DNA from: an uncultured Prevotellaceae bacterium
GTDB lineage: Bacteria; Bacteroidota; Bacteroidia; Bacteroidales; Bacteroidaceae
Direction of reading: 5' to 3'
Assembly: GCA_900319385.1 (NCBI GenBank)
Contig: ONOG01000021.1
Location: 1 to 54,166, forward strand
DNA: 54,166 nt
The notes under the pieces were generated by a model, which was given only the letters and a program-made list of their open reading frames with translations, was not told the DNA's origin and made no database searches. A program made the position numbers and the translations under genes. Shown in pieces: positions 24,734-33,961 of this stretch; the stretch's first letter is position 1, and the number at the start of each line of letters is the position of its first letter.

Positions 24734-25195
24734 ATGGTCATTGCATGTGATTTCGACGGAACCATCGTCGAACATCGTTATCCAGCTATCGGTGAAGAGC
24801 GGCCCTTTGCATGCGAAGTGCTGCGCCGCCTGATTAACGACCGTCACAAGTTGATTCTCTGGACGGTGCGTGAGGGACAGCTGCTCGACGATGCTCTGGC
24901 ATGGTGTAAGGAACGAGGCGTTGAGTTCTACGCCGTCAATAGTGATACATCGGCTATCTTCAACGAAGCCAAGAGCAAGAACTTCTCTTGTAAGTTGAAT
25001 GCCGATGTGTTCATCGACGACAAGAACATTAATGGGCTTCCCAGTTGGACGGACATCTACGAGATTATCACTCGGGGTGTCACTTACGAACAACTGATTC
25101 GCCGCCGTGTGCGCGAAGAAATGGCAGCTCCTGCAGAACCTCCCTATCCCAAGTGGATGTTCTGGAAACACACCGACTCTCGTCGCCGACCATAA
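24734..25195 (+). CDS. Small HAD-superfamily hydrolase (BT_0820-like)
   Basis: The 153 residues open with the HAD nucleophile motif VIACDFDGTIVEHRYP (Asp6, Asp8). ILWTVREGQLLDDALAWC follows, then NADVFIDDKNINGLPSW with the C-terminal acidic motif. This resembles the small Bacteroides hydrolases of the BT_0820 kind, whose substrate is unknown. It is tied to the Wzc-type gene by a 5-nt gap, and a strong terminator follows, so the two form a bicistronic unit. A link to surface-polysaccharide metabolism is inference from that. Confidence 0.82.
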   Translation: MVIACDFDGTIVEHRYPAIGEERPFACEVLRRLINDRHKLILWTVREGQLLDDALAWCKERGVEFYAVNSDTSAIFNEAKSKNFSCKLNADVFIDDKNINGLPSWTDIYEIITRGVTYEQLIRRRVREEMAAPAEPPYPKWMFWKHTDSRRRP

Positions 25196-25204
25196 AAACA
25201 CATA

Positions 25205-25244
25205 AACAGATAGCGCCTCACATCGCAGGCACTATCTGTTTTTT
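25205..25244 (+). terminator. Terminator of the Wzc-type/HAD operon
   Basis: AACAGATAG (25205-25213) and CTATCTGTT (25232-25240) with inner GCCT/AGGC pairs form a stem followed by six Ts. It starts 10 nt after the HAD stop. Confidence 0.9.
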
Positions 25245-25279
25245 ACCTATAATACCAGACGGACACAATCACCAAACTT

Positions 25280-25942
25280 ATGGAAATTCACAATTTTGCC
25301 GACCACAACACTGTGGTCAACCAGTTTGTCGCAGAATTACGTAATGTAAAGACACATAACGACCGTATGCGATTCAGGCAGAATCTAACACGTATCGGCC
25401 ATGCCATGGCCTATGAAGTGAGTAAGACCTTGCGCTACTCCCCTAAGGATATTACTACACCTATGGGCATAGCCAAATGCAATACGGCAGACAATCCCAT
25501 CGTGATAGGCACCATCTTCCGCGCAGGACTTCCTTTTCATCAAGGCTTTCTTGAAGTATTCGATCAAGCCGACAATGCTTTCGTTTCCGCCTATCGCTAT
25601 TATCGAGATAAGGAGTGTAAACAAGTAGGCATACGCATCGAATATATAGCATCGCCTAACCTTGATGGCAAAACCCTCATCATAGCCGATCCCATGCTTG
25701 CCACTGGCGGAAGCATGGAACTTGGCTATCAGGCTTTCTGCACAAAGGGAACACCAGCCGAAGTCCATCTATGCAGTGTGATTGCCTCTCAGAAAGGTGT
25801 CGATTACATTTGTGACGCCTTCAAAGATGTCAACTATGTTCACCTTTGGTGTGCAGCTATCGACCCCTTACTTAATGATGGAGCCTACATTGTTCCGGGC
25901 TTGGGTGATGCCGGTGATTTGGCTTACGGTGAGAAAATCTAA
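25280..25942 (+). CDS. upp: Uracil phosphoribosyltransferase
   Basis: This salvage enzyme forms UMP from uracil and PRPP. The 220 residues have the type-I PRTase core: PIVIGTIFRAGLPFHQGFL in the uracil-PRTase region, then the PRPP-binding LIIADPMLATGGSM near 137-150 and the uracil-binding C-terminal YIVPGLGDAGDLAYG. It follows a terminator, so it must have its own promoter, though none is clear in the 35 nt available. The DUF4353-like gene starts 20 nt downstream. Confidence 0.95.
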   Translation: MEIHNFADHNTVVNQFVAELRNVKTHNDRMRFRQNLTRIGHAMAYEVSKTLRYSPKDITTPMGIAKCNTADNPIVIGTIFRAGLPFHQGFLEVFDQADNAFVSAYRYYRDKECKQVGIRIEYIASPNLDGKTLIIADPMLATGGSMELGYQAFCTKGTPAEVHLCSVIASQKGVDYICDAFKDVNYVHLWCAAIDPLLNDGAYIVPGLGDAGDLAYGEKI

Positions 25943-25962
25943 CTTTTATTTTTTTCTCTTTT

Positions 25963-27474
25963 ATGAAATATAAACTACTGGTGGCCACTCTTCTCTGTGG
26001 CCTTTCTTTGTCTTCGAATGCACAAATTCTCGATATTTATTATCGAGGGTCAATAGCACAGATCAAGGGCAAGAATGCCGATAATATGACGTGGACAGCC
26101 AATGGTACCCATGTCAAAGTGAAAAGTCTGCAAGCAGAACGCCCGCTGACCCTCATTCTGCACGGACAAAGCGACAACGGTACAATTTCGGTGAGTTGTC
26201 CGGCTGGTGTGCGTGTTGAGTTGGACAATCTGCACCTTACTTCGCAAGAGGGAGCTCCCCTCAACTTTAAGAAGCAAACGAAGGTTGAACTCGTCGCACG
26301 CAAGGAAACCGTTAACGAACTAACCGTGGTCTCATGTGTAGATACAGTCAAGAACCACTCTTCTGTCATCTTCTGCAAAGATGACCTGACGATTTCAGGT
26401 AAGGGTACGCTCTCGTTGTTAGCCCAAGGTGATGGTTGCAAAGGAATCAATGTCAAAGCGAATCTCACCATACAGGATATCTCCCTTTCTGTGCGCACTA
26501 TGGGAGAGAATCGTAGTGTAGATACAACAATGGCTTTTACATTTGGGGGAGGCGGTCCCATGGGACCACCACCAGGCTTTGATGTACGTGGTACAAACCA
26601 TCCTCCTTTTGGAATGAACTCCGACAGCATTCCCGAAGAAGTGCAGCAGCATTTCGAAAGAATTCGCCAACGGTTTGAAAGCATCGCTGTTGATACGACA
26701 CGTCGCGGGTTTCCGCACGATATAGGTGGAAATCCTATGGGTATGGGTATGCCACTAGGCAAGCATAAATATATAGGTACGCCGAAAGGAATCAAGGCAA
26801 AGGGCTGTGTGAAGATAGAGTCGGGTAGTGTATATGTCTCTACAGCCAAAGATAGGGGAGAAGGCATCGAAGGTAAGGCTGGAGTTATAATCAATGGTGG
26901 TAAAGTGGTGGTCGATGCAATTGATGATGGCATCAATTCTGGGGGTAGCATTCATTTCAACGGTGGATTTACTACCGTCATTAGCCGGAAGAATGACGCT
27001 GTCGATGCCAACGGGCAAATAGAAGGGGCCATCACAATAGCAGGAGGGACAGTCTTTGCCTTCAGTCAAGCTGGTCCTCCAGAAGAAGGTGTCGATTGCG
27101 ATTTCTCACCTATAGTGGTGAAGGGAGGTACCCTGTTTTCTATTGGAGCAGGAATGGGAGAAATGCCCAGCGTTCCTACTGCTGAAACGGCTCAACAACC
27201 CACAGCTTTGCTCATCGGACTCAACACGAAAGAAGGGGAGTTTGTAGCGGTTTGTGATTCCGTCAATGGTAAAACACTTTTTACTTTTACTGCACCGTTT
27301 GACTTCGAACGAAGCAGTTCACTCATCAGTTGTCCTCATTTTCATGAAGGATGCACCTATATCGTCCGTTCTTCCACCTCCGAACACGCCTTGCCACTCA
27401 CGTCACCTTTTACCATCATCGGACGCTCTTCCGACCGATTTACCCCAGGTGGTTTCCCTCCTTTTTTCTTTTAA
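25963..27474 (+). CDS. Secreted carbohydrate-binding domain protein (DUF4353-like)
   Basis: A 503-residue protein with a signal peptide (MKYKLLVATLLCGLSLSSNA). The rest is beta-helix-like with repeated Gly/Asn turns: VKNHSSVIFCKDDLTISGKG, GCKGINVKANLTI, GIKAKGCVKIESGSVYVST, GIEGKAGVIINGGKVVVDA, DDGINSGGSIHFNGG and NDAVDANGQIEGAITIAGG. This pattern fits the DUF4353 family of carbohydrate-binding beta-solenoids related to Clostridium thermocellum Cthe_2159. A Pro/Gly/Met-rich linker (GGGPMGPPPGF, and again near MGMGMPLG) interrupts the solenoid between about residues 195 and 260. Its ligand is unknown. It may be co-transcribed with upp by proximity alone. Confidence 0.8.
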   Translation: MKYKLLVATLLCGLSLSSNAQILDIYYRGSIAQIKGKNADNMTWTANGTHVKVKSLQAERPLTLILHGQSDNGTISVSCPAGVRVELDNLHLTSQEGAPLNFKKQTKVELVARKETVNELTVVSCVDTVKNHSSVIFCKDDLTISGKGTLSLLAQGDGCKGINVKANLTIQDISLSVRTMGENRSVDTTMAFTFGGGGPMGPPPGFDVRGTNHPPFGMNSDSIPEEVQQHFERIRQRFESIAVDTTRRGFPHDIGGNPMGMGMPLGKHKYIGTPKGIKAKGCVKIESGSVYVSTAKDRGEGIEGKAGVIINGGKVVVDAIDDGINSGGSIHFNGGFTTVISRKNDAVDANGQIEGAITIAGGTVFAFSQAGPPEEGVDCDFSPIVVKGGTLFSIGAGMGEMPSVPTAETAQQPTALLIGLNTKEGEFVAVCDSVNGKTLFTFTAPFDFERSSSLISCPHFHEGCTYIVRSSTSEHALPLTSPFTIIGRSSDRFTPGGFPPFFF

Positions 27475-27554
27475 TTTGCACCTGAGTTTTATTCTTGCCA
27501 AAGCGATTAAATTGTTAAATTACCTTAACAAAATGCATTTTGTGTGCGGAAACA

Positions 27555-27585
27555 TTTGCAATTATGAAAAAAAGCCGTACCTTTG
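27555..27585 (+). promoter_or_regulatory. Promoter of a small RNA
   Basis: TTTG (27555-27558), 19 bp, then TACCTTTG (27578-27585) is a perfect Bacteroidetes promoter. No gene of normal size follows before the terminator at 27631. Confidence 0.85.
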
Positions 27586-27591
27586 CACCGT

Positions 27592-27661
27592 GTTTTTCAT
27601 GGTATTAGATTTATTTTAAGGTTAGTAAAGATTGCTTGTCGTGAGATAAGCAATTTTTTTT
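27592..27661 (+). ncRNA. Small RNA candidate, about 70 nt
   Basis: A perfect promoter ends at 27585 and an intrinsic terminator lies at 27631-27661. Between them is about 40 nt (GTTTTTCATGGTATTAGATT, then TTATTTTAAGGTTAGTAAAG). The only reading frame is a six-codon one from the ATG at 27599 (Met-Val-Leu-Asp-Leu-Phe). The unit could be a stand-alone regulatory RNA, or a leader whose terminator controls the downstream tRNA region. I have an impression that similar ATGGTATTAGATTTA strings occur in other Bacteroidales, but cannot check this. Confidence 0.6.
27631..27661 (+). terminator. Terminator of the small RNA
   Basis: ATTGCTTGTC and GATAAGCAAT pair (7-bp outer stem, one mismatch, 2 bp more, GTGA loop), followed by nine Ts. 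Confidence 0.9.
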
Positions 27662-27791
27662 GCGCCTTTATCAGAAACATCCAACGTAAGCTTATCACCT
27701 ATTTTCCCCCCTCTTATTGGGCTTTCGATAACGGCTACAGGGACGTTTCGAGCGTTTTTTTTGCATTTTCTCGATTTTTTTTGAGAAATTA

Positions 27792-27822
27792 TTTGTCAGT
27801 TCCAAAAAAAGGCGTACCTTTG
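27792..27822 (+). promoter_or_regulatory. Promoter of the tRNA cluster
   Basis: TTTG (27792-27795), 19 bp, then TACCTTTG (27815-27822) matches both boxes perfectly. The first tRNA begins 31 nt downstream. Confidence 0.88.
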
Positions 27823-27853
27823 CACTCGCTTTGCGAAAGCAACCAGCAAAACT

Positions 27854-27926
27854 GCGGCAATAGCTCAGTTGGTAGAGCACAACCTTGCCAAGGTTGGGGT
27901 CGCGAGTTCGAGTCTCGTTTGCCGCT
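27854..27926 (+). tRNA. tRNA-Gly (GCC)
   Basis: The 73-nt cloverleaf has acceptor GCGGCAA/TTGCCGC, D-arm GCTC/GAGC, anticodon stem-loop CAACCTTGCCAAGGTTG with anticodon GCC, and T-arm CGCGAGTTCGAGTCTCG. CCA is not encoded. It is the first of four clustered tRNAs and identical to the fourth. Confidence 0.97.
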
Positions 27927-27963
27927 CATCGTTCTTTTATAGGGTTAATAATTATTTGTTGTC

Positions 27964-28046
27964 GGAGAGGTGGCGGAATGGTAGACGCGCTACTTTGAGG
28001 GGGTAGTGGGAATTGTCCCGTGTGAGTTCGAGTCTCATCCTCTTCA
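27964..28046 (+). tRNA. tRNA-Leu (GAG)
   Basis: An 83-nt class-II tRNA with acceptor GGAGAGG/CCTCTTC (one G-U pair), a long variable arm (GTGGGAATTGTCCCGT) and anticodon loop TTGAGGG, anticodon GAG. CCA is not encoded. Confidence 0.95.
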
Positions 28047-28062
28047 CAACAGGTTGAACGAT

Positions 28063-28143
28063 GCCCAGGTGGCGGAATGGTAGACGCGCTCGTTTCAGGT
28101 GCGAGTGGTGAGAGCCGTGCAGGTTCGAGTCCTGTTCTGGGCA
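28063..28143 (+). tRNA. tRNA-Leu (CAG)
   Basis: An 81-nt class-II tRNA with acceptor GCCCAGG/TCTGGGC, long variable arm (TGGTGAGAGCCGT) and anticodon loop TTCAGGT, anticodon CAG. The D-arm is identical to the neighbouring tRNA-Leu. CCA is not encoded. Confidence 0.95.
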
Positions 28144-28161
28144 CATATGAATTATTATCCT

Positions 28162-28234
28162 GCGGCAATAGCTCAGTTGGTAGAGCACAACCTTGCCAAG
28201 GTTGGGGTCGCGAGTTCGAGTCTCGTTTGCCGCT
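28162..28234 (+). tRNA. tRNA-Gly (GCC), second copy
   Basis: A 73-nt copy identical to the tRNA at 27854. The cluster order Gly-Leu-Leu-Gly with one promoter and one terminator points to a single precursor transcript. Confidence 0.97.
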
Positions 28235-28243
28235 CTATGTAAG

Positions 28244-28281
28244 AGACAAGTCGAAGTAAACGCTTCGGCTTGTCTTTTTTT
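28244..28281 (+). terminator. Terminator of the tRNA cluster
   Basis: AGACAAGTCGAAG and CTTCGGCTTGTCT form a 13-bp stem with one wobble and a six-nt loop, followed by seven Ts. It begins 9 nt after the last tRNA. Confidence 0.92.
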
Positions 28282-28335
28282 ATTTTGTTTTCATCTTTTT
28301 GGAGGTTGTTTTGTGGGAAATTCACAAGAAAGCTG

Positions 28336-28343
28336 TATCTTTG
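28336..28343 (+). promoter_or_regulatory. Probable rsfS promoter (-7 box)
   Basis: TATCTTTG matches the -7 box; a TTTG lies 22 bp upstream, slightly far. The expected start near 28350 argues that translation begins at 28385 rather than at the in-frame ATG at 28352. Confidence 0.5.
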
Positions 28344-28384
28344 TAGTCAATATGCAAAAGTACGTACATACTATTAAAATATTT

Positions 28385-28744
28385 ATGACAGAAACAAGAA
28401 AATTAGTGAATAGCATCATCGAAGGTATTCAGGAAAAGAAGGGTCACCGTATCCGTGTGGCAGATCTTCGGAATATTGATGATACCATTTGTCAGTATTT
28501 GGTGATATGTGAAGGCAATTCGCCCACACAGGTTGCAGCCATTGAGGATTCTGTATGGGATGCCGTACAGAAGCAGACGGGCGAAAAACCTCGTTCTGTC
28601 GATGGCCTTCGCAATAGCCTTTGGGTTGCTATGGATTATACGGATGTTGTAGTGCATGTGTTTGTTCCCGATGCACGCGAATTTTACGACATTGACAACC
28701 TGTGGGACGATGCCGAGATGGAAGAAATTCCAGATGAAGTTTGA
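28385..28744 (+). CDS. rsfS: Ribosome silencing factor RsfS
   Basis: RsfS (Iojap family) binds ribosomal protein L14 and blocks subunit joining when nutrients are scarce. From the ATG at 28385 the protein has 119 residues, the usual length. Family signatures are DTICQYLVICEGNSPTQVAAI, LRNSLWVAMDYTDVVVHVF and REFYDIDNLWDDA. The acidic end (EMEEIPDEV) is typical. ftsH and cdsA follow closely, an rsfS-ftsH-cdsA order frequent in Bacteroidetes, so they are likely one operon. Confidence 0.94.
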   Translation: MTETRKLVNSIIEGIQEKKGHRIRVADLRNIDDTICQYLVICEGNSPTQVAAIEDSVWDAVQKQTGEKPRSVDGLRNSLWVAMDYTDVVVHVFVPDAREFYDIDNLWDDAEMEEIPDEV

Positions 28745-28817
28745 TGTGTTCACTTGACTTCATTTTATATCTTTTTCTAATACTCCTTTTCTTCTTTTCA
28801 ACTATACTTCAAGAAAA

Positions 28818-30965
28818 ATGGCTGAAAACAACCAACAAAATAATACCCAACAGACAAATCGTCAGAAACCGCAACAGCGGAAGGGTGGGGATGGCCCACG
28901 TTTCAACTTTAGTTGGATATATTTTATTCTGATTGCAGGATTAGTGTATTTGGTCTTCTCGCGCGACAAAGCAACCATTGGTTCGACACCACGAACACTT
29001 ACCTATACTGATTTTCAGGAATGTGTCGATAGCGGTTATGTTCAACACGTAGAAGTTGATCGCAAAGATTTGAACATAACATTCGATGTGAACACTCAAG
29101 GCGAGCGCCATATTTATGGGAAGGTATCACGCAGTGAAGCCGAAAAGCCGGCACTAAATGTCGAAATTGGTTCCGTTGAGAAACTCGAAGAATACTTGGT
29201 GCAGAAACGCCAAGAGGGTGTTTTCACTGGCAAGGTGAAGTATAAGGAAGATAGTGGTCTTCTGGTTAATTTGTTATGGCAAGTACTGCCATTCCTCCTG
29301 CTTATCTTCTTCTGGATTTTTATCATGAATCGGATGAGTGGTGGTGCTGGTGGTATGGGCGGCATCTTCAGTGTCGGAAAATCAAAAGCCAAGCTTTACG
29401 ATGGTAAAGGAAAGGACAATAGTCAGAAAATCACATTCAAAGATGTTGCAGGGCAAGCCAGTGCCAAACAGGAAGTACAGGAAATTGTCGATTTCTTGAA
29501 ACAGCCTGAGAAGTACACCAACTTAGGTGGTAAGATTCCCAAAGGTGCCCTGCTGGTAGGCCCTCCAGGTACAGGTAAGACCCTGCTGGCTAAGGCTGTT
29601 GCAGGCGAAGCCGATGTGCCGTTTTTCACGATGTCGGGTAGCGACTTTGTGGAAATGTTTGTCGGAGTTGGCGCCAGCCGTGTTCGTGACTTGTTCCAGC
29701 AAGCTAAATCGAAGGCTCCATGTATCATATTCATTGACGAAATCGATGCGATTGGTCGTGCTCGCTCAAAGAGTGCCAGCATGAATTCGAACGACGAACG
29801 GGAGAGCACGCTCAACCAGTTGCTCACTGAGATGGACGGATTCGGTACAAACAGCGGCGTCATCATTCTGGCAGCAACCAACCGTGCAGACATTCTTGAT
29901 AAAGCACTGTTGCGTGCTGGTCGTTTTGATCGCCAGATTCATGTGGATCTTCCTGATCTGAATGAGCGTAAGGCAATTTTCAACGTGCATCTGCGCCCTG
30001 TAAAGATAGACGAAACGGTTGATGTGGATATGTTGGCACGACAAACACCTGGTTTCTCGGGTGCTGACATCGCCAATGTGTGCAATGAAGCAGCGCTGAT
30101 TGCAGCTCGTCGCAACAGCGAGTGGGTTGACAAGCAGTGTTTCCTCGATGCCGTCGATCGAATTATCGGAGGTTTGGAAAAGAAGACCAAAGTGATGACA
30201 GAGGCAGAGAAACGTGCCATTGCCCTTCATGAGGCAGGTCATGCCACCATTTCATGGTTCCTGCAGTATGCCAATCCCCTTGTCAAGGTAACTATAGTTC
30301 CTCGTGGTCAAGCCCTTGGCGCAGCCTGGTACATGCCCGAAGAGCGTCAAATCACGACGAAGGAAGAACTGCTCGACGAAATTTGTGCTACGTTAGGTGG
30401 ACGTGCTGCCGAGGAACTCTGTCTTGGTCGCATTTCTACAGGAGCGATGAACGACCTTGAGCAAGTGACCAAGCGAGCTTACGGCATGATAGCCTATGCT
30501 GGCATGGGTAAGAATTTGCCCAACCTCTGCTATTATAATAGTCAAGAGGAATACTCTTTCAGTAAACCCTACAGTGAACATACGGCCGAACTGATTGATG
30601 AGGAGGTGAAAACGCTCATTGCCGAACAGTATGATCGTGCCAAACAGCTGTTGGCTGATCATAAGGACGGTCATGCTGAATTGGCACAGTTGCTCATCGA
30701 CCGTGAAGTAATCTTTGCCGAAGACGTAGAACGCATTTTCGGACCGCGTCCATGGATTAGTCGCACGGATGAAATCTTGGCACTTAATGCTACTGCCAAC
30801 GATGCTGCAGTGAGCCAGGATGCATCTGCTGAAGGTGCGGGTCAGCCTAAGTCGTCGCTCGATGAAAATGCCGAAATCATTCGCCAGAAGGCAATTGACG
30901 CTGTTGTAGCGAAGGCTAATAAAGAAAAAGAAGAACGAGAGAAAGAGAAAGACCATGAAAAGTAA
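28818..30965 (+). CDS. ftsH: ATP-dependent zinc metalloprotease FtsH
   Basis: A membrane-bound AAA+ protease that degrades misfolded membrane proteins and some regulators. The 715 residues comprise a Gln/Asn-rich N terminus, TM1 (33-47), a periplasmic part, and TM2 (152-171). Walker A is GPPGTGKT at 248-255, Walker [13 protein letters not shown] at 302-313, and the second region of homology [20 protein letters not shown]. The zinc motif HEAGH is at 471-475. A flexible charged tail ([15 protein letters not shown]) ends it. It is unusually long for FtsH owing to both tails. Its last 11 nt overlap the cdsA start. Confidence 0.97.
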   Translation: MAENNQQNNTQQTNRQKPQQRKGGDGPRFNFSWIYFILIAGLVYLVFSRDKATIGSTPRTLTYTDFQECVDSGYVQHVEVDRKDLNITFDVNTQGERHIYGKVSRSEAEKPALNVEIGSVEKLEEYLVQKRQEGVFTGKVKYKEDSGLLVNLLWQVLPFLLLIFFWIFIMNRMSGGAGGMGGIFSVGKSKAKLYDGKGKDNSQKITFKDVAGQASAKQEVQEIVDFLKQPEKYTNLGGKIPKGALLVGPPGTGKTLLAKAVAGEADVPFFTMSGSDFVEMFVGVGASRVRDLFQQAKSKAPCIIFIDEIDAIGRARSKSASMNSNDERESTLNQLLTEMDGFGTNSGVIILAATNRADILDKALLRAGRFDRQIHVDLPDLNERKAIFNVHLRPVKIDETVDVDMLARQTPGFSGADIANVCNEAALIAARRNSEWVDKQCFLDAVDRIIGGLEKKTKVMTEAEKRAIALHEAGHATISWFLQYANPLVKVTIVPRGQALGAAWYMPEERQITTKEELLDEICATLGGRAAEELCLGRISTGAMNDLEQVTKRAYGMIAYAGMGKNLPNLCYYNSQEEYSFSKPYSEHTAELIDEEVKTLIAEQYDRAKQLLADHKDGHAELAQLLIDREVIFAEDVERIFGPRPWISRTDEILALNATANDAAVSQDASAEGAGQPKSSLDENAEIIRQKAIDAVVAKANKEKEEREKEKDHEK

Positions 30966-31845
30966 TCTGCTCATACGTTCACTCACAGGCATCGTCTTTG
31001 TGTTGGTGCTCGTGGGTTGCATCCTCTTCGGACCGCAAACATTCATCGTCCTATTTTCCGTCATCACAGCGATGACTACGTGGGAGTTTTGTACAATCTT
31101 GAACCGCTATGCGGGTCTTCGAATCAATCGTTTCGTTACGTCAGTCTCTGCGATTTACCTGTTTTTTGCTATCTTTGCATTCAATCTCAGCGCCGTTGAT
31201 AGCAGCATCTTTGTTCCTTATCTCTTGCTGCTGCTCTACACTTTGGTGAGCGAACTCTATAAGAACCACCCCCGCGATACAGAGAACATTGCTTTCACTA
31301 TGATGGCACAGCTCTACGTAGCTCTGCCATTCTCACTATTGAATATTTTGGCCTTCGTCGTGGTCCCGAAGAATGAACTGGGTATCTATCCATCACATCC
31401 TATTACCTATACATGGGTGTTCATACTGAGTATCTTCATCTTCCTATGGATGAGCGACACAGGAGCCTATTGCGTCGGTTCGCTTATGGGTAAACACCGA
31501 CTATTTCCCCGTATTTCCCCCAAGAAATCATGGGAAGGTAGCATCGGAGGAGGCATCGCTGCCCTCATCGCTTCACAGGTCATTGCCTGTTTCAGTCACG
31601 ACTTTCAGGCGGATAGTGAACTCATCAACCGCCTTGCATGGGCAGGACTCTCCATCGTAGTGGTAGTATTTGGCACATGGGGCGACCTGGTTGAGTCTCT
31701 GCTCAAGCGTCGTCTGGGCATCAAGGACTCAGGCAATATCCTTCCTGGCCACGGAGGTATGCTGGATCGCTTCGACTCCTCCCTTCTCGCTATCCCAGCT
31801 GCAGTGATATATGTCGTTTGCATCAATAATCACCTGACATTTTGA
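30955..31845 (+). CDS. cdsA: Phosphatidate cytidylyltransferase
   Basis: The integral membrane enzyme makes CDP-diacylglycerol, the precursor of phosphatidylethanolamine, phosphatidylglycerol and cardiolipin. The 296 residues show about eight membrane helices and the family signature near the C terminus, KRRLGIKDSGNILPGHGGML followed by DRFDSSL. The start overlaps ftsH by 11 nt, so translation is coupled. It supplies lipid for the PLD-type enzyme at 19048 if that is a true cardiolipin synthase. Confidence 0.95.
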   Translation: MKSNLLIRSLTGIVFVLVLVGCILFGPQTFIVLFSVITAMTTWEFCTILNRYAGLRINRFVTSVSAIYLFFAIFAFNLSAVDSSIFVPYLLLLLYTLVSELYKNHPRDTENIAFTMMAQLYVALPFSLLNILAFVVVPKNELGIYPSHPITYTWVFILSIFIFLWMSDTGAYCVGSLMGKHRLFPRISPKKSWEGSIGGGIAALIASQVIACFSHDFQADSELINRLAWAGLSIVVVVFGTWGDLVESLLKRRLGIKDSGNILPGHGGMLDRFDSSLLAIPAAVIYVVCINNHLTF

Positions 31846-31864
31846 CTATTTTGATTTATATTTT

Positions 31865-31894
31865 TTTGTTTGTAATTATTTTTCCGTAGATTTG
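31865..31894 (+). promoter_or_regulatory. Promoter of the DUF349 gene
   Basis: TTTG (31865-31868), 18 bp, then TAGATTTG (31887-31894) matches the Bacteroidetes pattern with a slightly short spacer. The start codon is about 75 nt downstream of the expected transcription start. Confidence 0.6.
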
Positions 31895-31973
31895 CACCGA
31901 AAACGTAGTACAATCACGTACTTCGTCCGTATGTACCTACAACATTCTCACATTTAACTAAAACTACGAAACG

Positions 31974-33917
31974 ATGACAGAAGACATCGAAAAAGTCAAC
32001 ACCACAGCCGAAGAGCCCGTCGTTGACGAACAAATCGAGGCGGTTCCTGAATCGGACGCCGTTGCGACTGAACAGCTTGCAGACCAGCCCACAGTGCCTG
32101 CAACAGTTGAAAACACTGAAGACCTCAACTCCACCGAGGTGGCAGTTGCTCCCACAGAGCAGACAGACGAGCCCCTCGTAACTACCGACGAAGAATCAGT
32201 TGAGGAAACAGCACCCAAGTACACCAACTATGAGACCACAACCGACATCATTGCCCGACTCAAGGCTATTGCCGAGAGCGACGATGAAGTGTCTCGTCAG
32301 GAAGTCGATGCGCTCAAGAGCAATTTCTACCGCATTCACAAACAGCAGGCAGAAGCGGCTTACAAGGCATATATCGACGGTGGGGGTGATCCCGAATCCT
32401 ACACACCCGCTCTCAGTGAAGACGAACAGCAGTTCAAGGATCAGATGGAACAGGTTCGACTGCGTCGTGCAGCACAGCACGAGGCGGAGGAACGTCAGAA
32501 AGAGGAAAACTACACTCGCAAACTCGCCATCATCGACCGTATTAAGCAGATTCTTGCTACGCCTGACGATGTCAATAAATACTATAACGATTTCAAAGCT
32601 CTGCAGCAGGAATGGAATGAAATCAAGGCAGTGCCTGCTGAAAAAGCTACTGACCTGTGGAAGACATATCAGCAGAATGTCGAGCAGTTCTATGATACAC
32701 TCAAACTCAACAACGAGTTCCGTGCCTACGACTTTAAGAAGAACCTCGAACTCAAGACCGCTCTCTGTGAGCGTGCGGAGCAGTTGGCAGACGAAACTGA
32801 TGTAGTTCAAGCATTCCGCAAACTCCAGCAACTCCACCAGCAGTTCCGTGAGACAGGTCCCGTTGAGCGTGACCTACGCGAACAAATATGGACACGCTTC
32901 AAGGCTGCCTCCACTCTCATCAATAAACGTCATCAGGACCATTTCGAAGCTCGCAAGCAGCAGGAGCAAGAGAATCTTGACCGCAAGACAGCGCTCTGCG
33001 AACAGGTCGAAGGCTTCGACCTTGACAGCCTCCGCACCTTTGCTGATTGGAATGCCCTTTCTGAGAAAATTATTGCCCTGCAGCAAGAGTGGAAAACGAT
33101 TGGCTTTGCACCACAGAAACAGAACGCTCAGATTTTCGAACGATTCCGTGCTGCCTGCGATGCCTTCTTCACTCGAAAGTCTGAGCACTTCCGCTCAGTT
33201 CGTGACAACCTCACTCAAAACCTACAACTCAAAGAGGAACTGGTTAAGAAGGCTGAGGAATTGAAAGGCAGCACTGAATGGAAGAAAACCACCGATGCTA
33301 TCATTGCACTCCAAAAGCAATGGCGAGAAATCGGAGCTGTGCCCAAGAAATTCAGTGATGATGTATGGCACCGCTTCAATGCCGCTTGCGATGCTTTCTT
33401 CGAGGCGAAGAAGGCTGCTAACGGTACCGTACATGCAGAGCAGCAGGAGAATCTGCAGAAGAAGCAAGCCATTATCGATAGTCTTGCAGCCATTGATCCC
33501 GAGACCACCGAAACTGACTTCCGTCCGCAACTCCGTCAGGCACAGGAAGACTGGAACTCCATCGGCCACGTTCCCTTCAAGCAGAAAGAAACACTGTATC
33601 AGGCATTCCGCGCACAGATGGACCGCCTCTACGGCGCCCTCAGCCAGTCGGCCACACGCCGGCGCATTGAGCGTTTCCGTAGCGAAGTCAAGGATACTGA
33701 TGGTCACATTCGTGAACGTCTCGTTCGTCAGTTTGACATTCTGAAGAACGAAATCAAGACCTACGAGAACAATCTCGGTTTCCTCTCACTATCTTCTAAG
33801 TCGAAGAGTGGAAACGCACTCGTTGAGGAACTCAACCGAAAAGTTGACAAACTTCGCGCTGACCTTGAGGAAATCAGACTTAAGATAGCTGCTCTCGACG
33901 AAAAAGAGGAGAAGTAA
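31974..33917 (+). CDS. DUF349 repeat protein
   Basis: A 647-residue acidic cytoplasmic protein with no signal peptide. An unstructured Glu/Thr/Pro-rich N terminus of about 75 residues is followed by at least five helical DUF349 repeats. Each is marked by a W-containing motif: LQQEWNEIKAVPAEKATDLW, IWTRFKAAS, LQQEWKTIGFAPQKQNAQIF, LQKQWREIGAVPKKFSDDVW and AQEDWNSIGHVPFKQKETLY. A coiled-coil end (NRKVDKLRADLEEIRLKI) closes it. The family is widespread in Bacteroidetes and its function is unknown to me. It has its own promoter and terminator. Confidence 0.88.
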   Translation: MTEDIEKVNTTAEEPVVDEQIEAVPESDAVATEQLADQPTVPATVENTEDLNSTEVAVAPTEQTDEPLVTTDEESVEETAPKYTNYETTTDIIARLKAIAESDDEVSRQEVDALKSNFYRIHKQQAEAAYKAYIDGGGDPESYTPALSEDEQQFKDQMEQVRLRRAAQHEAEERQKEENYTRKLAIIDRIKQILATPDDVNKYYNDFKALQQEWNEIKAVPAEKATDLWKTYQQNVEQFYDTLKLNNEFRAYDFKKNLELKTALCERAEQLADETDVVQAFRKLQQLHQQFRETGPVERDLREQIWTRFKAASTLINKRHQDHFEARKQQEQENLDRKTALCEQVEGFDLDSLRTFADWNALSEKIIALQQEWKTIGFAPQKQNAQIFERFRAACDAFFTRKSEHFRSVRDNLTQNLQLKEELVKKAEELKGSTEWKKTTDAIIALQKQWREIGAVPKKFSDDVWHRFNAACDAFFEAKKAANGTVHAEQQENLQKKQAIIDSLAAIDPETTETDFRPQLRQAQEDWNSIGHVPFKQKETLYQAFRAQMDRLYGALSQSATRRRIERFRSEVKDTDGHIRERLVRQFDILKNEIKTYENNLGFLSLSSKSKSGNALVEELNRKVDKLRADLEEIRLKIAALDEKEEK

Positions 33918-33961
33918 GCAATTCCTTCATGGGATAATATTCACATAATTCTCAGACGAAT

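Noticed and set aside
27695..28188. Short open frames across the tRNA cluster
   Set aside because: They are translations of tRNA sequences on either strand.
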